From positions 19,038,898 through 19,102,897 of the forward strand of contig NW_024037076.1 in assembly GCF_015706575.1 (NCBI RefSeq): 64,000 bases of DNA, given 5' to 3'. The position numbers and the translations under genes are program-made. The notes beneath the pieces were generated by a model. The model had not been told where the DNA came from and searched no databases. It saw nothing but the letters and a program-made list of their open reading frames with translations. This document shows, one piece after another, positions 1 through 13,700 of the stretch (within the stretch, counting starts at the first letter, position 1; each line of letters starts with the position of its first letter). Origin of the DNA: Patiria miniata. Lineage: Eukaryota > Echinodermata > Asteroidea > Valvatida > Asterinidae.

Positions 1-1594
1 CAGTAGGCTTACAGTAAAATGTTTCACTGTTTGAAGTACTTGTGTACAGGATGAAAAATGCCTACTTTTACTTAATTGGCATTTTCTCAACAACCCAAGG
101 TGCTAATTTCATGGGGCTTTTTTCAGTATCTGAAAGAAAAACCTCTAAGTTTCAATCTGATACCCAAAACATAAAAATCCACCGATCTAGGCAAATGTTT
201 TAGGGTTGCATGTTTTTTGGGTCACCCTGTAGTTAGATTTGTAAGGTGGGACCTCACCTTGTCTCTGTGTTCCATGGTGTTGATTGAGCGATTGCCGGCA
301 ATCTGCTGCTGGGGTGTCTGGCTGGTAGACAGGGTCCAGGGGTGGGTCAGGGCATGGTGCAGAAACTCACTTTCCTGGGGGGGGGGGGGGGGAAGACAGA
401 CCAGAAAGACTTATGATTCACTGAATGAAAAACAAAAAGATGTTTTGGCATAAGTAGTTTCAGTCACGTTGGGACAAAAGGGCGGTCAAGACAAAAACCG
501 ACTTCATGTCATGAATGCCAAGGTTGCATCTGGATCAGCAGAAACCTGGGTGCTGTGTCGTGGGAACAATCCTCCTCTATCACGCTGTGGCTGATAACGT
601 CTTCCCCAAAGAGTCCCCTGAGAAATGTACAGTTTCTCTCAGACAAAAATCAGGGAAATTTTCTCTTGAAACTTTTTCGGGATTATCAAGATGACTCCTT
701 AGGAGTTATCCAACTTCAAGAATGCTTAATTTCAAAAACTGAAGGACTACTTAATGACCTCTATTTTTAGCTATTGCAATGTACTTGCATTACTTGCATT
801 GAACCTTCTTGTGTAAAATACTGGCACACTTAAAAGCCACACGCACACACTTTTTATTTATACATGGTTCTCTGAACATCAACAATAACATAAACAAGCA
901 TCAATGTTGGTCAAGTATTATACAGTTACTACATGGGGGGGGGGGGCCTCTGTCGGCTTTGAATATGTACATGTTTTAGCATAAATAGTTTTAGTCACAT
1001 TGGGACAAAGGGCTGTCAATACAAAAACCGACTTCATGTCATGAATGCCAAGGTTGCTCTTATTTTAGGAGGGTGGGGGGGCTGGGGAAAAATCTGGACC
1101 CATTCTTACATGTGGTCTAATTGAGATTTTTCAGACATTTTCTTCAGTACATCCTAAACTTTTTTTTATTGAGTACCCTTTCTTACATGAGCGCCAAACC
1201 AAAAAGCAAGGGAGCGACTTGGGTATACTCAAACAGATTTGGGTTACAGAAAAGAGAATTTATGTATAAATTTCCATAAGCTAAATTCTAAAAATTGTTC
1301 CAAATGAATGCCACTGTCACTCTTTTGATGGCTTGCGCACGTGGTCACGCCGTGTTTTGAACAACCTTGATTTAAATATTTTGAATAATTAGATTCTTCG
1401 CAACTCTGTAAAGCCAGTTTGAAATGGTCTGCAGCCTTTGCAAAGCGTGGTGGAGTAATGGCCCAACATCTTCAAAACAGACAGTGTTTTTTTTAAATTT
1501 GTGTGAGGCATCCACAGGTTAGTTCATTTTTGCAACACTAATGCTTCAATTTATTTTGAGTGGTGTGTGTGTGCATGTGAGAAGGGTGACTCAC
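1..1594. other. CPT1 intron sequence with a diverged direct repeat
   Basis: No coding exon found. Two direct copies of an 86-90 bp segment lie at about 440-528 and 969-1056; both contain the block GACTTCATGTCATGAATGCC. G-only tracts lie at about 379-392 and 936-946, each before a repeat copy. The remainder is unremarkable AT-rich intron. Confidence 0.6.
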
Positions 1595-1751
1595 ATAATT
1601 CAGACCCTTGCAGGCCACGTAGAGAGCAAACAGATGTCGGTCCCATCCCTTGCCGCTCATGCAGCCCTTGTACAGCTTGGTGTGGGCGTCCGAGGCCTTG
1701 CGGAGAAGACGGATCTTCTCCTCGGCTGAGCGGTTGTCTTCCATCATCGCT
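1595..1751 (-). CDS. CPT1: CPT1 coding exon 15 (residues 630-682, last exon in window)
   Basis: Encodes [16 protein letters not shown] and [16 protein letters not shown], matching GIDRHLFCLYVVSKYL. Ends with TAT|GTGAGT in phase 0, so at least one further exon lies left of position 1. Confidence 0.94.
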
Positions 1752-4700
1752 CTGCGCAGCAATAGAAAAATGAGAGATGTGGATGAGAAAAGGAGCCTCA
1801 TTCAAATTCTGGGCTGCAATTGACAAAATAAACCTTTGAAGTCAAGACAAACCTGCTCATCAATTAGGTTTACCACACTCAGTTGTTCCATGGAGCTTAT
1901 GGCAGGTTTACACTTCATGAAAAGTGCAAGTGTGAGGTTAATTTGACGCGCCAAATTTACACTTGCATTGGCATGCGAGCCTTACACCAACTGGCTCTAA
2001 AGGCCCTTAAAAATCCTATTTGTAACACTTTATTTATCTTTTTTGTTAAAAAAAAAGATTTTAAAAGTTTCAAGACATTTCTGTCATAAAAAACAGATTT
2101 TTTTTGACAGAAAATGTAATCTAGATAGAAAAGTCGGGATTATAAAAAGACACCCCCATTAATTCACATTTCACAAAACACTATTTTTAAATTCAAATTC
2201 ATCCAGCGCCCTAAACGTCTTGTATCGGGCACAAGCTCATACATAATTTTGCCGAAGACCCTCTGTGTATTTCTGTCTTCGCCATGACAGAGAATAAATT
2301 TGCTGCATGTTGAACATCAGAAAAGCCTCCAATCATAATTTTAGGAGTGCCACATTAACAGAGCACTTGCAAAAAAATTGAAAAGAAATATAACCCCAAA
2401 GTTGGCAGTCACTGACCGAACAAAGTCGCAGGAGTCCTGGGTGAGCGGTCGGACGGTCTCGGTCCTGCCGGCAAGGTACAGGCGGGTCATGGAGGCCTCG
2501 TATGTCAGGGCAAACTTGCCCTCGTCCATGTAGAAGGCCAGTTGCAGGGCAAGCTGCAAGTAGGCATCAGGGCTGACCTGGGAACAGAACAAAGAGATTG
2601 CCTGGGGTGAGAGACTGGGGCAAACTGAAAAATTCATGAAATATTGGCAGAGGATTTGGGGCTGCCGAGGCCCCATAACAACATAGGGTGTGTGGTAAAT
2701 GTATAAATTTGCATTAAACAGCCCTCCTTAAAAATGCCATTTCCTTTATGCAAACTTTTGACAAGAAACACATAGTGATACGAGGCTTCGCCTTTCCTTT
2801 GCCGCCCGACGACTGCTGCACGGTCGAGCTAGCAACTCGTGAACAACTCATGAACAGCCACACACACATGCACACAAACGTGTTCCCACCGTCGATCGTG
2901 GACGTCCTATTGTCCCTCTTTTGTTTGTACTCTAACTTTTTAGGAAGACTCCCATATGTTTTGTATACGACCCCAATTGTGGACGTATGCTGGGAATCGT
3001 GGACGATATCGTTCTCTTTTGTTCTCTTGAATTTTTCGTCCATGGTTTGAACAAATGAACACGCCCACTCTTTCTTCTTTATAGTCTAGCGGTGATAAGT
3101 TTCTCATATTTAGGCCCCTCAAAAAAAAAAAATCCCAAAATCTGGAAAAATCTCAATCGAAAATCTCAATCAATTAATTGAAGTAGGCTACCGGGTAATG
3201 AGGGCGTAACAATACCACCTTTTCACGATACAATATGTAACAGGAAATTGTACTGAAATTTTTATCATTAATAATTTATCGATAAATAGTCCGCAGCTAT
3301 ATGTACGTACAAAACTCATGTTGTTTGTTTATGTCTGCAGGGGAAGGCTAGCTATGTGTTATTTTGACAATGACGACTTGGAAAGAAGGGGAGTTTTTGT
3401 CATTTCAGAACCATTTGTAGCGTTTTTAAAATGTCCACTACTGTAAACCTTTACAACATTTAAAACGAAAGAATTTGACATGAGATTGCACTGTTTGCTT
3501 CCAACGTACTTTGCATTTCTTGACGAAGCCTTTCCCGTAGGCATCATGATTCAGCACACACAAATCCAGATCATCGTTGTTCTGCATTAAACAAAAGGAG
3601 AATCACACAAATGGTTGGACAAATTACAGCAAATGCTTTATATACTTGGAGCTCCACACAAGCTAAAAGATTATTAGAGTAACTTTGGCCAGTTAACTTT
3701 GGCAGCTTAGGCCAATATTCGTGTTGACAAAAAGGTGTGGCTTCAAATCAAATTTGTACAGGGGGAAAAATGAACATTTCAGTATGTATCCAAGTAAAAA
3801 TATTGCACAGCTTTTAGCTTTTTAATATTTATCTCATGAATCTTTAACTCCATCCTTCCCAAATCCTAGAAAATCCTCTTTGCAAAATGGAGGATTTTGC
3901 AGGATTGAGGCTATATGGCACAAATGTGTGGCTAATTTTGGAGGATGCACTGTGTCAAGGTCCTGGGCCCGACCTTGTGTTGTTTATGCTCAGCCGTGCA
4001 TAAATTTGGGCCTAGATTATAATTGAAATCCTCCGCACTTGCTCCAGGATGTCACTGGCTCTGCCTCAACATATTGACAGTGATTGCTGGAGGATTTTGC
4101 AGGATTGAGGCAGTGGTCACCCCTCCAAGAACCACATTCAAGAAAAACGGAGGATTTTGCAGGATTGAGGTTGCATCCTAGCAAAAATGCCCAAGGAATT
4201 AGGGTTAAGGTTTGAGTGACGACTTCAAAAACAAGCATGATTAAACATTTGCATTGCCTGATTCAGGGCCTTGTCGCACTTTGAGAATTTTCCATGGGAC
4301 ACTATCAAATTTGACTGCATAAGTAATCTAAAGCCTAACTGCTGTAATTTTCCAGTAAAATTTAACAAATTGTTAACGAAATATTTGCCAATTTGACTCC
4401 AAGCTGACAAACCAATGAGAGAAACATGATTAACCCTCCTTTTGTTAGATCAGTCAAAAATGCAATCCCCTTCCCCTGCCATGCCTTTTACACAGGCTAG
4501 TCACTAACATTCAGATCACATTTCTTATAGGCACTGTAACAATCAAAATTATTAACAGACAAAAGCAGGTGACTGGTAGGCACACATGTATATCAGGTTT
4601 CATAACAATCACAGCCAGTCAATCCTGCTTTATGAAGGCAGGGAGCACTCAACTGTTAAAAACATCCACTTGATTTATTATGACTGCTGGGCCGGCCTTG

Positions 4701-7700
4701 TTGAAATTGCCAGCCAGAGAGGGAGGGTCAAAGGTATAGTCCATCATTTGTAATTTGTGCATTTTGTTCGTTTGAAGCAACAAACGTGCTCAAAATCTAA
4801 AGAAGGATGCTGAACAGCTAACCTGATGAAGTTTCAGCTCAGCTTAGAGAAACACAACATTCTTGGATCTTGAAGTTGCTGAATCATGTTTTGAATTGGG
4901 CCTGAATTCAGCGTCCGAACACGTTCTTACTGAGCCGAATGCAGCTACGCGATGTCGCGCACTGATCCGACGAATTATAGAGGGCGCGCGCACGCATGTG
5001 CGTCGTGTCAACGCTTGCTTGTGCTTCGCCGTATAAAAAAAACGAACTACAAACGGAAATTTCAAACGGTGCGTCTCGCACCGTTGGAAAGGCCTTCTTT
5101 CGTTGATTTCTTCAAAATGACAGCATTCCAGAAAGAATAATTTCACAGGGAGTTTAGTCCCCTTGCTATCTTTCAACCAAGTATGTTTTTCGACAATAAT
5201 TATGCCAGTCACTTTTTTGATAGCTGCAAATGATGGACTGTTGCTTTAAAGCATTATTTTGAAAACAATGACGACATTTTCAGAAATTGAATCCGAGTCC
5301 CAGAGGTGGAAGGTGAGGAAAGTACCACATGGATCCCCAATCCTAGCTAGTCACCTACCTTAATGGCAAAGGCTACAGCGTCATGGATGTCTTCGTCCAT
5401 CTCCTCGCTGATGTCCCATTCCAGGGAGACCGGGGCCTTGATGGCAGCCTGGACGAAGCCCTCCATGGGTACGCAGTGACCGTCGGGGCCATAACGCTGC
5501 TCCTCCACCCTGCAACATCAAAAGAAACCACTCGTAACATGCATTCTGACATAAGGCCGGTTCATACTCGGCGCGACGGCGAATGCAAATCTGTGGCATC
5601 AAGGCAAGTATTCACGCCGCATATTTGGGAATACCGCAGCGAATATTTCCTGACATCAAATTCGCTTTACTTTCACATTCACATTAAGTATGAACCAACT
5701 TTAAGGTTGTGACTCTACATTTTGATTTTCTAAATGTTTGAAACCATTATTTATTAATGATTTAAAACAGAATGGTAGCCAAACAACACTGCATTTAAAA
5801 AACTGCTAATCGGAGCTTATTACACCCACACAAACTACTTTTTTTTATGCAAAACATATGAAAGCAAAATTAGTTTATTTCCAACACCACACTTTGTCAT
5901 CAGAGTAAAAATACAAAGATGTTTCAATTTTTTGTGTGGAAATACAGTGAAGTTTCATTTCAATGTTTCAACTACGTTCACACCATTTTTCAGGATTGTA
6001 CAAAAATTCAAATGTCTGCAATACGACTTGGATAGAAGACTGATTCCTAGTCTGAAGGTACAACAGGCTTGTGAACAGAATTTGACCTGGGTACTTTGTG
6101 CCAAACGCGCGCAGATCGTGTGTTCTGCACACTCAAAAGGTACACGGGATCATTTGCTTTTGTGCAATTTTTTGTTCAAAGCACCAAATTGTCCTAAATC
6201 TTAGGAAGGGTGCCAAGCAACTATCTTGTTGAAGTTTCAGCTCAGTGGATACTCTACATTTTGAGAAAATGTATGACCAATTTTAGGGTCTCGTAACTGG
6301 AATCTGTTACTAAGGCAGGAAATAAAAAATGTGTCCACCGGCATATTTTCTGAAACCACCTTCAACGATTGTTTTCTTCCGAATGATACCATTTCAGGCC
6401 GAGTAATTTCACATGGTATTTAGTGCCAGTCCTATCTTCACTTTGAGCAAGGACTTTCTCGTTAAATCGGTAGGTACGTTTCTAAGTGTTCCTAAGTGCC
6501 TACAAGCTCTCATGAGTAGTCGGGAAGTGCAATCTACTCCCTGCCAAGCAGTCCAATAGAAAATCCCCCTTTTCAAAACGCCTCAAACTCACTCGTCAGT
6601 GCAAGCGTACTCCTGCAGATGAGCCACCACGGGGGCGTCGCCCCACGAGTGCTCCACGTTGTAGCCAAACTTGCCGTCCGTGAAGACAAACATGGACAGG
6701 CTCTTGTCAAACCAGTGCGAGGAGCCGCTGCCGTGAAGCAGGTACTTGGCCCGGTCGCTCAGGTTGTCAAACTCGCAGGTCTCAAGTATCACCTAACAAA
6801 ACCAAACAAAAATTAGGAACGGTACCTAACTTGTTTGAGAGAAAATCTCGGAAGAAACCTTTATCAAAATCCACCACGGTGTATGTGTCCATTTTTCAAA
6901 TGTAAATACACACGCAACTCAAATATTATCGGTGTAGACGAAGAATTTGGATTGGTGAAAAACAGTGTATATGGCGAGTCCAACACTGACTGAATATCTT
7001 CCTCAAATGAAGCGTCAGAAAATGGCGAAATGTCATTGTCGTTCTGACCTCCGATGCAGGGTCAAATAATGTAAATATCTACTTGTGACAAAACAGGTAC
7101 AGCATTATTTGTGCATATATAAGTATCCACGAAATATGGCAAGGTAGAATCCTCAAGGCGCACTGCAATTTCAGATGCCTTAAAGCTATAGTCCATCATT
7201 TGCAGCTATCCAAAAAGTAACTGATGTAATTATTGTTGAAAAACATACTTGGTTGAAAGATAGTATGGGACTAAACCCCCCTTTGAAATTATTCTTTCTA
7301 GCAAGCTGTCATTTTGAAGAAATCAACGAAAGAAGGCCTTTCCAAAAATTTCCGTTAGTAGTTTGTTATTTTTATTCGGTGAAGCACAAGCAAGCATTGG
7401 CATGACGCACATGCGGTTGCTATAATTCGTTGGATCAGTGCGCGACATCGCGTAGCTGCAATCGTCTCGGTGAGAACGTGTCTCGGACGCTGAATTTAGG
7501 CCCATAACAAAATATGATTCAGCAACTTTTGATTTTAAATCGAGATCCTAGAATGCTGTTTTTCTCAAATATACAGCTGAAGCTGAGCTGAAACTTCATC
7601 AGGTTAGTTGTTCAGTACCCTTCTTTAGATTTTGAGCATGTTTGTAGCTTCAAACGAACAAAATGCACAAATTACAAATGATGGACTGTACCTTTAAGGG

Positions 7701-10700
7701 TCTTGCCTGTCCTCATAACATTGGGGCCCAATTTCATGGGACTGCTTACCATTAGCGAAAATTCCCCAAGTACCGTGACAGAAATTCTGCGCGTACGGTA
7801 AGCATATTTTACAGGTTAGCGCGTCATTTCGTCTAATAATACGTGCATGCGTAATCCCGTACCCAAGGATCTGTGCTTACAGGGTAAGGACAGAAATGTT
7901 TTTGCAGGCGCTGTTAGAACAGCACAGTGGACGTAAGCACAGACTTCTGTGGTTAGCAGAGCCATCAAATTGGGCCGAGGTTTCCAGACCGATGATGAAC
8001 CACAACGTGGAATCAAATTTTGTTATATTCATCACCGCAGAGCTGCACAAGAAGTACAACAGACCCACTTACCAGGAAGGCAGCCTTAGATAAGATATCC
8101 AGTGAGTCTTGATTGACGCCCGATGACATGTACTTGCTGCGCTTGGTGGCCCAGTCCGATCTGTCCAGCGCAGTGAAGGCACCCAGGGAACTGGCCGCTG
8201 AGCCCTTGCCCTCGGCTAGCAGTTACAAAAAAAATAAACAGGAAAATAATGAGGGAACGATGAAAATCATGGGATTTACACACGTTCCATGCAAATGTGG
8301 CAATCGATTTTGCCGCAAAGAAAATGAGTAGGCTCTTCAGAGATGTTAAGTCCTCACAAGTCAATCACAAGTCAATCACAAGTCAATCACAAGTCAATCA
8401 TAAGTTGTCCAGTCTCAAGCCAAGTCACAAGCTATTCAAATGAGCTAAGACGTAAGACATTCTTTTTGTCGCTGCTCATCCCAGGTTCTTGTAATCTGAC
8501 CTGTCACTGACAAGAGTACATACTTGTCACTTGGGCAAACATTTTTAACATTTACATCGTCAAAATAACAACTTGTACTGTCTACAAACAGATTTCCCAT
8601 GATGCACTGTGAACAAAGCAGGATTTGTGTCGCTAATGGAAGCTTTCCTGTACTTCAGTTTACTGTTGAACAATTTCAACATCAATTTATGTATATAAAA
8701 ACTAATCGAACAAACTCAAAGAAGCCCACAGGCACTAAAACAGAAAAAAAAAATCTTGTTTAAACTTCCAATCACGTGACGAATATTTTGGACATATGTG
8801 ATGCTATCAAGCTAAATGAGTCGTTTGTCAGGAATTTTTATTTGGAGATTCAGGCCAAAATAGGGCCACTTCATCACATCACTTCATCACATCTCTTGGT
8901 GTTCCGACTTCCATAATTTTTGAACTAAAGATGGTATCAGCATGCGGTTTGCATGCGGTAATGATGAGATTGTGCTCTTTTCAAATCTGTAATAAAAAAA
9001 ATTGACCAGGGTCGACAAACGACTCATTTAGCTTGATTGCCTCACATATGATTTAACACTTCTCATGGCAGATATTAAAGTTTTTTATGTTTTATTTAAC
9101 TGGAAATATTCACTTTTTTTCTATTTTGGACCTTTTCAACCTCCGAAAATACAGTTTGGTTTTGGGTTGTTTTTCTGTCCATAACGCACCCCAAAAAACC
9201 TGAATTATGTCTGACCGCTAAATAAATTCATGACTAAATGTGGGTTGTTTTATTTTTGTTCCATGTCTTATTCAAAAGTGAATAATAAATTTTGTATTGC
9301 TAGTTAAAATGGCAATTTGAAAACAAAATGTATTTTTCGGGATGAAAGTCGAAACTTGCCAGTGATGTAAACATTCTGTTCAGTTTGCACCGAGGCGCAC
9401 AATGGCTCCTCAGAGAAGTCACGGGGTTATACCTTCCTTCCTGTCCGCATCTTCAATGATCCAAGCAAACTGCTGCTCCAAGGTCAAAGGTGAGAGTTGC
9501 TGACCCATGGTGTCAAACATATCCAACTTGTAGAAGTAGCCCCGTCGGCGAACGACTATGTGCTGTGTTGATTTTTTTTTTAAATTGAAAGATTTTTATT
9601 TGGTATTAACGACAAACCTTATGCTAAGAGCAATTATAATAAACACCGCAAAAAAAAGGAAAAAAAGTCCACACTCATTGGAGGGGTCAACATTTTGATA
9701 CTCAGTTTGATACCAAAGACTGTTAATCATCCAAGATGGACAACAGCTAATGAAAAATGATGCAGTTGGGTCATTCCACCGGGTTGGGGAACAAAGTGTG
9801 ACACATGACCATATTAAGAAAAACATGAATGCCTTGCTAGCAGTTGATCTACATAATATTTGTTGTTGGGTGTTTCACTACTGCAGAAAGTTTGAAATCA
9901 TTTCAATGTATTTTGCCAAAAATATGAGCAAAAAATGTCATTTTGGATGTAACATTGACACCGTGTCAGTATTACATTCGAATATGACATATGTACCTTT
10001 TTTAAAATTTCTGCGAAACATTACCCAAATTCACTTTGCGTATCGGTACTTCTTACTATATGTGCAACACAATAAGAAAAGCTTTTGTTATGGTAGTCAG
10101 GTATCAAATGGAGCAGAAATGATAGCTTGGTTGTGTGGACGTAACATTTACACGGTGTAAAACCCAAATGCCACACTTGCAATGAGTGATTTTGACACCG
10201 TTACATCCACACTTGAGGTATTGCTTCTGCTATGTTTGAACCCTGACTATACCAAAACAAAAGCTTTTCTTGGTGCTCAGGTGTCCAGTTGTAAATATGC
10301 AATGTCAGTTTGGGTAATATTTTACATGCGTGTAAAAAATGGCAAAAAAAGAATATTTGGATGTAACATAGACACGGTGTCAATGTTGCATCCGAATTAA
10401 TGCATTTTGGGTCATATTTTTGTCAAAGTACTTCCAAATGATTTCAAACTTTTTCAAGTATTGAAACACCCTCAGACAAATATTATGTTGAGCAATTGTT
10501 TAGAATGCATTGATACTTTTCATAATATAACCAAGTATATGGATGTAACATGCACTGCTTCCCAACCCGGTGGAATGACCCAGTTCAAAAAGTTGCAAAT
10601 TTAAAGATTATGCGAGGAGAAAGTGCTATAAGTGTAACCACTGGCCCCTATCGACTGCACAGTGCCCGAACAAAGCGCGGGTAATTCAATTCGTGTGCTC

Positions 10701-13700
10701 CTATGCATGCAAGCACTGATCGGTATTCCAATGCCATTCGTTTCGGGCAGTGTGACATTGTCACGCAGCAATTTCCACTCGCGTACTCTTTAAATTTGCA
10801 ACTTTTCAAACTGCGTAATTTTTCATAAACCGTTGGATCGTAAATGTTGGATGATTAACAGTCTTTGGTAGAAAAGGGGGTATCAAAATGTAGCCAACAA
10901 CATTCCCCAAAGGTCTATATAAATGACGTTATGATCAGACGATCAGATTCAAAATAATGACCCCTCCAATGAGTGTGGACTCTCTTTTTTTTTGAGGTAT
11001 TTAGTTCCAATACACTCCCACAGCTGTGTAAGGAAACTCATATTTTTTTTATAAACATTTCCTGCACTCCACTTGGGAATTAATTTTAGATTCTGTACCA
11101 CACTAAACACCTTTTCCACAACTACAGATGCGGATTCTGAGGAATAAATTAATTGGTAAATTTTATAAGTTACAAAAGCCTATTATTTTGATCCTTGTGG
11201 ACCTTTCTATTTCTATTTCAGAGGGATAAAAAAAATAAAAGTCTGCAGTAACTTGTATAGTTCAGGTTATTCAAGCCAGCAAGCAGTGTGCAGCGGTTTT
11301 TGTTTAAAAGTCTTACGAACAAGTAAATAAAATGAACTTTGCATGCATTAAGGGTTGACTGTACCTTGGAAACTGAGGAATCATAGTGGACAAGCTCATC
11401 AAAATCTTCACCTGGCACTCTGTGAAATTGATCACACAAACAAGGAAGGAAAAAACTTGCTTATTAATATAACCTTCCAGTTTTTAGAAATGAAAAGATG
11501 TCTGCTGCAGGCTCACAGATTTCAGTTAAAAGGTTTTCTTACATGGGAATTACTACAACCATTTTTAACAGTTCCGATACTTTACTTTAGTATTTTCCTG
11601 AAAAACTAGGAAACACACAGACGTCTGCTTCATTGCAACTTGTTGCAATGCGTATTAATCACAGACGTGTCATACCTTGTTTGGCAAATGCTTAAAGGTA
11701 GGGTAGATCATTTGTGCATTTTTTTTTCGTTTTAAACAACAACAGTGCTCAAAATGGGTACTTAACAACTAACCTGACGAACTGTTAGCTCTGTGAATGC
11801 TGTATATTCTAAGAAAACAATATTCTAGGATCTCGGTTTCAGTTCAAAAGTTGCAATGTCACGTTTTAAATTGCGCCCGAAATCAGGGTTCGGGACAACT
11901 TCTCATTCAGCAGACTGCAGCTCCGCAGTTGCAGCTCCGCGGTTGCAGCTACGCGCATGCCTCGTGTCAACGCTTGCGCGCACCCATTCACAGATTGGCC
12001 GAATTACAAACCAACTACTAACGGAAATTTCCAAAATGGAAATGGCCTTTTTTTTTATTGTTTTCTTCAAAATGACAGCACGCCAGAAAGAATACTTTCA
12101 CAGGGAGTTTCATCCCATATACATTAAAACCAAGTATGCTTTTCAACAATAATTTTATCAGTTACGTTTTTGGACAGCTGCAAATGATCAACTCTACGTT
12201 TAAGAAGTATTTTTTTTGCCTCGCAGCTCCGTGAACCTGGGCCCATGTGCTAATTTGATGATGAAAAACAATGTTCTTAGCCTACAGTGCCAAAATGTAT
12301 ACTGGGAACATGTCCAGCCATGGAAAACTTACCGGACAGTGGCAAATAGCCGCTCATACTGGTGCATGCATATTGGGATGGTGTTTCGGATCACCAGAGG
12401 GGGCACTTGCTCTCTCTCTATCTTCCGCTTGAAGGACATGAAAGCATAGCTCTTGGCAGCAGCCCTAAAGTGGAAAGAAAGTTAACGGCAAATGATAAAT
12501 TTACTGAAAATTATCAGTCATACTGAAGGTATCACACTGGCCAGTGTGATACGTACAGTGGTTGAGCTAGTTAATGGTCAATTAACAGGCCTAACACATA
12601 CCTTGCTGTCTGGACATGGGTGGGCTTCCAGAAACTATTGCCCAAGCAATAGTAGTTGCAGTTGATTGCGATGGGCGACCGGTTCATCAGATAGATGTAC
12701 TTCTCCCTAGAAGCAAAAAAGGGTACTTAAGTGGAGCCAGAAATAACTTGGAGGCACAATTTTTCTGGAAATAATTTCTTTCTGTACCGAACCATTTCAG
12801 ATGTGTGACCGTTAATGTCTGGCAGGTTGGTTACATACGTTATGGGTGGTCCTTTTCTTGTCTTCCATACTTATTGTGTACCAGGTTTTTTCCACTGAAT
12901 ATATGTAAATTTCTAAGAGCTTCTTACCACCAGTCTGTGATGTAATTTGATGCCCACCAGGACTTCAGGTACAACAATCTCTGCAGCTTGGGCCCCACAG
13001 TTTTCTTGAAATGCTATGGGAGAATTTTAAAAAAAAAGGAAATATAAATAGTGTGACAAGTGTACATATAATTGCTTTAAAGATAAACGAGTGTAAGATA
13101 CCCCGCTTTTAATTCTTTTAGAATATGTCATTATGATCTAAGTGTAAGTTTATCATGTTGACAGAGATTTCATCATGTAAAATAATAACTTTGTTGTTTT
13201 GCTCTGAAGACTAAGATCACCGATGTGTCGAGTCCAAAGTCTGAAGTCTGAAACTCATAAACTTTATAGTGTCGGGTTATACTGTATTCCCACTTTCCTT
13301 TTAGCATTTAATTGTATAAACTGCAAGTATGATGCTCCTTGATTCATGAGATTTACATTTTCATTACTTTGTTTCATTTACTCGGGGCAAATGCAAAGAT
13401 GGCAACACCAAGAACAGTTTTGGCGGGAACTTCAAGTTTTTATATAAATTCATATTATTTCAAGCTGAGTGTAAATAGTGTTAAATAGCCTAAATTAACA
13501 TTACTAAATTATTTACTTAGTATTTAATGTTTCCTTTTGGATATCAAGTCTAAACATTGTTTCATTTTATTTCTGATTTGTTTACCCTTGTCGTGCGAAG
13601 ACCTGACAACATGTATATTTTGTCTTCGTCTTTCAGGAATTGAATAAATCGCCAACAGAGAAGCCAATTGGCCGTTTCGTCAACTGTCAAAAATGACTCG

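Noticed and set aside
5381..5602. Plus- and minus-strand frames around 5381-5712
   Set aside because: Shadow frames of CPT1 exon 12; only the exon frame matches the family.
8349..8402. CRISPR-like array
   Set aside because: The 11-bp units are contiguous with no spacers, and the context is an intron of a metazoan gene.
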